From contig NZ_VLLF01000010.1 in the NCBI RefSeq assembly GCF_007830545.1, positions 62,001 to 126,000 of the forward strand: 64,000 bases of DNA. The letters run 5' to 3'. The position numbers and the translations under genes were made by a program. The number at the start of each line of letters is the position of its first letter. Positions within the stretch are counted from its first letter, which is position 1. The notes under the pieces are model-generated. The model was not told the origin of the DNA and ran no database searches. It saw only the letters and a program-made list of their open reading frames with translations. Below, piece after piece: positions 58,883-64,000 of the stretch. The DNA comes from Roseibium hamelinense (lineage in GTDB: Bacteria > Pseudomonadota > Alphaproteobacteria > Rhizobiales > Stappiaceae).

Positions 58883-59524
58883 GTGAAACCGATCGAGACG
58901 CATGCCGACATCGCAGCAGGTCTTAACGCGTTGTTGGAAAGCGACCCCAGGCTTCAAAGCGTTGCTGAACAAGCTGGGGACATTCCGCTGAGGCGGCGCC
59001 CAGCCGATTTCGCTGGGCTCGCTCATATCGTCACAGGCCAGCAAGTCTCGGTGGCCAGTGCGTCGGCGATCTTTGCGCGGCTGCAAGACCGTTTCGATCC
59101 GCTGACATCGGACCGCATCACCATGGCCAGCGATCAGGACTTGGCCGATGTTGGCTTGTCTCGTCCAAAAATCCGGACGCTACGGGCAGTATGCAAAGCT
59201 TGTCACAACGGACTCTCCTTTAACCGGCTGGTTGAGCTTCCAGCTGACCAGGCTCATGCGCGGCTCTGCGAAATCAAGGGGATCGGCCGCTGGTCCGCCG
59301 ACATCTTCCTTCTGTTTTGCGCGGGACACCCTGACATTTTTCCAAGCGGCGATCTTGCCCTGCAGATCGCGGTTCAAAAAGCCCTTGGCCTTGAGGCACG
59401 TCCGAAACCGCAGGAGCTCGATGAAATCGCAAATGCCTGGGCACCCTGGCGCGCAGTTGCCGCACGGCTTTTCTGGTCCTGGTACAAGGCTTACAAAAAT
59501 AGCAAGCTCTCCCTGCCATTATAG
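58883..59524 (+). CDS. DNA-3-methyladenine glycosylase (AlkA-like, HhH-GPD)
   Basis: This 213-residue base-excision repair protein has the helix-hairpin-helix-GPD core. LCEIKGIGRWSADIFLLF is the hairpin, followed by SGDLALQIA with the catalytic Asp, and AHIVTGQQVS earlier. It removes alkylated purines. It starts at GTG 58883 (VKPIETHADI) with a weak ribosome site; longer in-frame sequence has no match. It is divergent from gluQ and convergent with the next hydrolase gene. Confidence 0.9.
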   Translation: MKPIETHADIAAGLNALLESDPRLQSVAEQAGDIPLRRRPADFAGLAHIVTGQQVSVASASAIFARLQDRFDPLTSDRITMASDQDLADVGLSRPKIRTLRAVCKACHNGLSFNRLVELPADQAHARLCEIKGIGRWSADIFLLFCAGHPDIFPSGDLALQIAVQKALGLEARPKPQELDEIANAWAPWRAVAARLFWSWYKAYKNSKLSLPL

Positions 59525-59529
59525 CTCCT

Positions 59530-60318
59530 TTACCGCTCGGTGGAGTTGCTTGATGCAAGGGTCTCCACCGAGCGCAAAAGCAAGTCGATGTCCTGAGGCC
59601 TTGAAAGCCGGTGATCTCCGTCCGGCACGAGGGAAAAGACAACATCATCGTCCGGTAGGGCGCGCACCAGCCGCTCGGCGTGTTGCCAGGGAACATCCAC
59701 ATCACGCGCACCTTGGAGAATCGTAATCGGCAATCCGAACCGTAACAATTGATCGAGAATCAAGTGTTTCCGCCCATCCTCGATCAGCCTTTGCGTGATG
59801 ACATAAGGATCTTCGGAATATTCGGAAGGCGCTTCCCAGCGCCCATCCCGTTGAATTGTCTCGCGTATTTTGTCGTTGAATCTGTGCTTCCACATAAGTT
59901 CTTCGGTGAAATCTGTGGCAGGAGCGATCAGAACCATTCCGGCGACTTTAGCGGTTTCCCTGCGCTTCAACGCCAGAAGAAGTGCTATCCAGCCTCCCAT
60001 CGAGGAGCCGACCAGAACGGTCGGACCATCACAAAATCTGTCAAACACTGCGGAGGCTTCTTCAAGCCAGTCGCTCACGCAAGCATTTTCGAAAACACCG
60101 CCCGATGACCCGTGGCCGGAATAGTCAAAGCGCGTGCAGCGATGGCCATTTTTCTGAGCCCATTCGCCCAAGGCTTCGGCCTTGGTGCCTGTCATATCCG
60201 ACTTAAAACCCGAAAGCCAAAGCAAACCCGGCGCCGTGCCCGGTACATCAAGCACAGCGATCTTCCGAAGGTTTTCCCCGATGCCGACATCGATGAATTG
60301 CGGTTCGTGCGCGGTCAT
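59530..60318 (-). CDS. Alpha/beta hydrolase (serine hydrolase)
   Basis: This 262-residue enzyme has an intact catalytic set: the nucleophile elbow VGSSMGGWI (about residue 103), the acid in GARDVDVPW and the histidine in DGDHRLS. The sequence resembles the ABHD10-like thioesterase group (RFDYSGHGSSGG). ATG at 60316-60318 (MTAHEPQF) was chosen over a start 45 bases upstream. It contrasts with the serine-less relative at 34170. Confidence 0.9.
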   Translation of the reverse strand: MTAHEPQFIDVGIGENLRKIAVLDVPGTAPGLLWLSGFKSDMTGTKAEALGEWAQKNGHRCTRFDYSGHGSSGGVFENACVSDWLEEASAVFDRFCDGPTVLVGSSMGGWIALLLALKRRETAKVAGMVLIAPATDFTEELMWKHRFNDKIRETIQRDGRWEAPSEYSEDPYVITQRLIEDGRKHLILDQLLRFGLPITILQGARDVDVPWQHAERLVRALPDDDVVFSLVPDGDHRLSRPQDIDLLLRSVETLASSNSTER

Positions 60319-60405
60319 ATTATGGCTCACATCCGTTTCTAACGATTGCGCTCCGTGTTGCACAAGGCACGCCGTTTGAGAAGTGCCGACCTTAAGGACC
60401 TGTTC

Positions 60406-61581
60406 GTGTCGACCTCAAATTCTCTGATTGTCCTGCAAGTCTTGCCAGAACTCGTGACTGGCGGTGTAGAGCGCACCACCATCGACGTTGCCCGCGCCAT
60501 TGTAGATGCAGGTGGGATAGCTTTGGTCGCCAGTGCCGGTGGCCGGCTGGTGAGTGACCTGGAAGCCATCGGCGCCGAGCACTATAATCTGCCGCTGAAA
60601 TCAAAGAACCCGATCACCATTTGGAAAAATGCTGCTGCGCTGCAGGAAATCATGGACGAACGGGCCGTGGACATTGTGCATGCGCGTAGCCGGGCACCGG
60701 CCTGGTCGGCTTATTTGGCTTCAAAACGCTCAGGAACGCCCTTCGTTACCACCTATCACGGCACGTATAATCAAAAGTCCAGGCTTAAGGCGCTGTACAA
60801 TTCAGTCATGGCGCGCGGCGATAGCGTGATCGCCAACTCCCACTTCATCGGGCGTTTGATCGCAGAACGGCATCCATTCGCCAAGAGCCGGATCACCGTC
60901 ATTCAACGTGGATCGGATCTTGACGGCCTTGCTCCGCAGTCAGTGACACGGTTGCGCAAGCAGATCCTGTCGGATAGTTGGGAAATCAAATCCGGGCGAC
61001 CTATTGTTCTTCAACTTGCCCGACTGACAGCCTGGAAAGGCCAAAGCGTGCTTATCGGCGCAATGGGTGAATTGAAGAAGCGCGGCCTCACCGAGGCGGT
61101 TGCTGTTCTTGCAGGTGATGCCCAGGGCCGAGAGGCCTATACTGCAGAATTGCAACAGCAGATCGCGAGCCTGGGTGTCCAGGATCAGGTAAAGCTGGTC
61201 GGCCACTGCACGGATGTGGCTGCAGCGTTGGCCTTATCCGATGTTTCGGTAGTCGCTTCTGTGGAGCCGGAGGCTTTCGGGAGGGCCGCCGTTGAAGCTC
61301 AGGCAGCTGAAGTCCCGGTGATCGTTTCTGACCTTGGTGCTGTACCCGAAACCGTTCTGGCACCGCCGGAAGTCTCCGAAAACGAGAGAACAGGCTGGCG
61401 GATACCACCGGGTGACAGTTCGGCTCTCGCAAACGCGATCGAACACGCGTTGCTGATGAAACCTGCCGAGCGCGCTGCACTTCTTGCCCGCGCGAGAGAA
61501 CACGTCTCAGCCAAATTCAGTGTCGAAGCGATGACCGAGGCAACGCTACAGGTGTATAAAAAGTTGCTCGACAGAGCTTAG
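60406..61581 (+). CDS. Glycosyltransferase family 4 (GT-B)
   Basis: This 391-residue GT-B enzyme opens [21 protein letters not shown] (acceptor domain) and has [27 protein letters not shown] and [12 protein letters not shown] (the EX7E donor-sugar region). It probably adds a sugar to a lipid or surface glycan. GTG at 60406 is preferred because AAGGA lies 7 bases before; a TTG 60 bases earlier has none. It is convergent with the chemoreceptor, the two stops overlapping by 3 bases. Confidence 0.92.
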   Translation: MSTSNSLIVLQVLPELVTGGVERTTIDVARAIVDAGGIALVASAGGRLVSDLEAIGAEHYNLPLKSKNPITIWKNAAALQEIMDERAVDIVHARSRAPAWSAYLASKRSGTPFVTTYHGTYNQKSRLKALYNSVMARGDSVIANSHFIGRLIAERHPFAKSRITVIQRGSDLDGLAPQSVTRLRKQILSDSWEIKSGRPIVLQLARLTAWKGQSVLIGAMGELKKRGLTEAVAVLAGDAQGREAYTAELQQQIASLGVQDQVKLVGHCTDVAAALALSDVSVVASVEPEAFGRAAVEAQAAEVPVIVSDLGAVPETVLAPPEVSENERTGWRIPPGDSSALANAIEHALLMKPAERAALLARAREHVSAKFSVEAMTEATLQVYKKLLDRA

Positions 61582-63542
61582 GCCGCGCGGATCTGTTCCA
61601 GGAACCGGCTGACTTGTTCGCGCATAGACGCTGATTGCGCGTTCAGCTGTTCTGCCGCTGCCATTACCTGGCCCGATGCCGTGCGCGCATCGGCCGACGC
61701 TTCGCGAACCACAGAAATGCTCTCCGAAACCTCCCGGGTGCCATTGGCAGCATCAGACACGTTGTGGGCAACGCTCTGTGTCGTCGCACCTTGTTCCTCC
61801 ATGGCTGAAGCAATCGCACCGGACGTATCCTCGAGATCGCGGATCACTTCACCGATCTTGCTGATCGATCCAACCGCCGTTTTGGTTTCCGTCTGAATGT
61901 TGGTAATCAATTCAGAAATGCTCTCTGTCGCCTTTGCCGTTTCATCGGCAAGCGCTTTGACTTCTGCAGCGACAACCGCAAAACCTTTGCCTGCTTCACC
62001 AACCCGCGCGGACTCGATCGTGGCATTCAGAGCCAAGAGATTGGTTTGCGCGGCAATTTCGGAGATCATAGAGACCACTTCGCCAATCTTGTCGGCCATC
62101 TTCGCCAAAGCATCCATTTGCGCCGCTGTCGTTTGAACATCAGAGGCCGCGACCTTAGAGGCTTCAGAAGCCCGGATCACTTGTTGATTTATCTCACTGA
62201 TTGAAGCCGTCATCTCTTCCGCAGCAGAGGCAACCATCTGCACATTGTCCGTGGTGCTCTGCGAGGCGACAGATGCCTGCTCGGCGCGTGCGCTCGTGTT
62301 TTCAGATACGTCCGACATCGAGCGTGCGGTATGGTCGAGTTCCTCTGCAGCCTTCGACACGCTTTCAACGATCGCACCGATGCTTTCGTCAAACTGGTTT
62401 GCCAGCCGTTCCATCATTGCGCGTTTTTCTTGCGCAGCCTGTTCTTCACTCAGCCGCTGTTGGGCTTCCAGCTCGTGTGTCCGAACGGCATTTTGCTGGA
62501 AGACCTCGACGGCGCGCGCCATATCGCCAACCTCACTCCCGGTCTCCGCATACGGCACCGTAACGTTCAGCTCGCCACCGGCGAGTGTTTTCATGACCCC
62601 TGTTAGTCCCCGGACCGGACGGGTGATGCTGCGGCCAATCAGCCAGCCAAGTGCAATCACGACCAGAAGCGCAACACCCGCTGTTCCAAAGATGATTTTC
62701 TGAGCAAGGCCTTGTGCGACCGCCAGGTTTTCCTGTGCCGCAACCTTGCCCTCATAGGCCGCTTCGGAGAGGGCTGCAAACTCAGCCTCCCGCTGCTCAA
62801 AAATCGCCTCCAGCGCCTCGGTGCGCGAACCAATTTCCTGGGCCATTGCAGCAAAAGCCTTAAAGCCACTTTGATAGCTGTCCATCAGCCGGGCGATTTC
62901 AGCCTTGTCTGCGTCGGAAAGTGAAGATGACGCCAGCAAGGGATCAAACTCCGATCTTCGTTCATCAACGCGGTCAATGTATTTCTGTCCGCCGCGCAAC
63001 ATGAAATCCTTCTCATGGCGCCGCATCATCAACATTTTTACGGTTAACGCGTCCAGACCAGCCGCATTCAGTTTTTCTTCCACTTCATGCACGACAGAGC
63101 GCAAAGCGCCACGCAGACCATCATTTTCGGTCAATCCCATTGTCGTGATATCTGCGCTAAGCTTGTCAAACTCAGCCTGGTGGCCGGCAAATGCGGCCCC
63201 TAAGCTGTCTAGCAAACCAGAAACTGATTCCGCATAGGCAGCATCCTTCATGACAGCGAACTGCTCGTCTGCCGCGGCAACTTGTGCAACGTAGGAGGCA
63301 AGAAGGTCTGGGTTGTTTGATAGCACGAACTCGTTGCTCAGCTGCCGCATTTGAAGAGCGTGCGCCTGAACCTGGGATTGACGCCAATCCATGTTCGAGT
63401 AGAGAGCAAGGTTCTCATTTTGCTGTTCGACGACTTCACCGGCGATATAGAAAGTCGCTGCTAGCACGGAGATCGCCAACACCGCGAGAACCGATAAAGC
63501 ACCGATACGCATAGCAATTGGGGTACCGTAAAGCGCTTTCAT
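61578..63542 (-). CDS. Methyl-accepting chemotaxis protein with HBM-type ligand domain
   Basis: This 654-residue chemoreceptor has TM1 (about 12-34), a long helical periplasmic domain (about 40-285), TM2 ([21 protein letters not shown]), HAMP, and a signalling domain with the tip [20 protein letters not shown]. The periplasmic part contains [21 protein letters not shown], the signature of helical bimodular (HBM) sensors that bind organic acids. No CheR pentapeptide is present. The gene stands alone. Confidence 0.93.
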   Translation of the reverse strand: MKALYGTPIAMRIGALSVLAVLAISVLAATFYIAGEVVEQQNENLALYSNMDWRQSQVQAHALQMRQLSNEFVLSNNPDLLASYVAQVAAADEQFAVMKDAAYAESVSGLLDSLGAAFAGHQAEFDKLSADITTMGLTENDGLRGALRSVVHEVEEKLNAAGLDALTVKMLMMRRHEKDFMLRGGQKYIDRVDERRSEFDPLLASSSLSDADKAEIARLMDSYQSGFKAFAAMAQEIGSRTEALEAIFEQREAEFAALSEAAYEGKVAAQENLAVAQGLAQKIIFGTAGVALLVVIALGWLIGRSITRPVRGLTGVMKTLAGGELNVTVPYAETGSEVGDMARAVEVFQQNAVRTHELEAQQRLSEEQAAQEKRAMMERLANQFDESIGAIVESVSKAAEELDHTARSMSDVSENTSARAEQASVASQSTTDNVQMVASAAEEMTASISEINQQVIRASEASKVAASDVQTTAAQMDALAKMADKIGEVVSMISEIAAQTNLLALNATIESARVGEAGKGFAVVAAEVKALADETAKATESISELITNIQTETKTAVGSISKIGEVIRDLEDTSGAIASAMEEQGATTQSVAHNVSDAANGTREVSESISVVREASADARTASGQVMAAAEQLNAQSASMREQVSRFLEQIRAA

Positions 63543-63828
63543 TCTGCAAATCCAACTTTCAAAGTGTTGCGGAGAACCTTAAAGGTTCGAGTTTGCAGAA
63601 AATTTAAACAAATCTTGCTTCCAAAACGTTTACGCATCCAAAAGTTCAAGACTTTTTGGGTAGAAGGCAAACAGAATTTTACAAACTATTTAACGAGCAA
63701 ACCTTTTTATTGCAATTTTTGGTTGGTTTCGAGGCGCTCTGCAGCCAAATGCTGCGCCATTAAAGAATTATCCAATACTAGTAAATGGTTAGTGATCATC
63801 ACAGATCAGTGTCAGGTGCTGATGTTTG
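63543..63828. other. AT-rich intergenic DNA with no gene
   Basis: These 286 bases lie between the chemoreceptor start and a cut gene. They are AT-rich and should carry the chemoreceptor promoter. No terminator or coding frame is convincing here. Confidence 0.5.
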
Positions 63829-64000
63829 CTAGGCTGCAAGAGGATAAGCTTCTTCAACCAAATATGGCCCGCCACCAACGCTTGCTTTCGCAGAGAACAA
63901 AACAAACCTGCCAGCCACAAAGGGTGGGGCCTGAAAATTGCCCCGTTCTGCAAGCCATTTGGCAACCTCAGCATTGGTCGATGTGCGGCACCGGGCAATC
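63829..64000 (-). CDS. C-terminal part of an unknown protein (cut by window edge)
   Basis: The minus-strand frame enters from the right edge and ends at TAG 63829-63831. The 56 visible residues include TSTNAEVAKWLAERGNF, FVAGRFVLFSAKAS and PYLVEEAYPLAA. I recognise no family from so short a piece. Amino-acid composition and codon use look genuine. Other frames here are less protein-like. Confidence 0.5.
   Translation of the reverse strand, partial: IARCRTSTNAEVAKWLAERGNFQAPPFVAGRFVLFSAKASVGGGPYLVEEAYPLAA

Overview
The window reads as chromosomal core DNA of an alphaproteobacterium. The best guess is a marine Hyphomicrobiales/Stappiaceae-type organism (Roseibium/Labrenzia-like); this is inferred from gene content and order, not from any search. 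Supporting markers are the aerobic cobaltochelatase pair cobS-cobT beside a C-terminal J-domain protein and bolA, aroK-aroB beside xerD, the ethylmalonyl-CoA pathway enzymes, and acnA near ccmABCDG. No rRNA, intact tRNA, CRISPR array, transposase or prophage was recognised.

Layout. 1-8.8 kb: the cut accA, a DUF3108 protein, rpmB, a YhhQ-type queuosine precursor transporter, cobS-cobT with a phytase-like esterase, a J-domain protein and bolA. 8.8-13.5 kb: a gene-free stretch ending in a strong terminator (candidate small RNA or tRNA relic), then aroK-aroB-CNNM/CBS on the minus strand, and a 47-residue membrane protein plus xerD on the plus strand. 13.5-26.9 kb: a PhnZ-like HD protein, an exported amidase, a LuxR-type regulator, a mesaconyl-CoA hydratase, a large MscS channel, a CAP lipoprotein, a tandem-receiver regulator, the divergent pair ccr/ecm, and a His/Met-rich DUF4396 membrane protein. 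27-29.3 kb: the compact operon queC-queD-queE-queF.

29.3-35.1 kb is the accessory-looking part. It holds an L,D-transpeptidase, a 444-residue protein of unknown family, a deletion junction that beheads both an HxlR regulator and an alpha/beta hydrolase, a secreted cupin, a VOC protein, about 900 bases of AT-rich repeat-bearing DNA, and an alpha/beta-hydrolase-fold protein whose nucleophile serine is alanine. 35-48.9 kb: divergent acnA/acnB, a chemoreceptor, the cytochrome c maturation genes ccmABCD-ccmG, a DUF1223 protein, a cation diffusion facilitator and a HAD phosphatase. 49-64 kb: glnK-amtB with a sigma-54 type promoter and an NtrC-like upstream site, then many single-gene housekeeping units, including tusA, a pterin dehydratase, a LMW phosphatase, PAP2, a hybrid kinase, GluQRS, an AlkA-type glycosylase, a glycosyltransferase and an HBM chemoreceptor. 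A 3' gene fragment is cut by the right edge.

Three pathways run through the window. Queuosine: precursor synthesis (queCDEF), uptake (YhhQ) and glutamylation of Q34 (GluQRS) are all present but scattered. Ethylmalonyl-CoA assimilation: ccr, ecm and mesaconyl-CoA hydratase lie within 9 kb. Central carbon and respiration: both aconitase types and heme-c assembly. No complete new system is evident. The most notable observations are the double-truncation junction, the serine-less hydrolase, the possible pseudoknot before queC, the acnB insertion between acnA and ccmA, and the non-standard CTG start proposed for ccmA.
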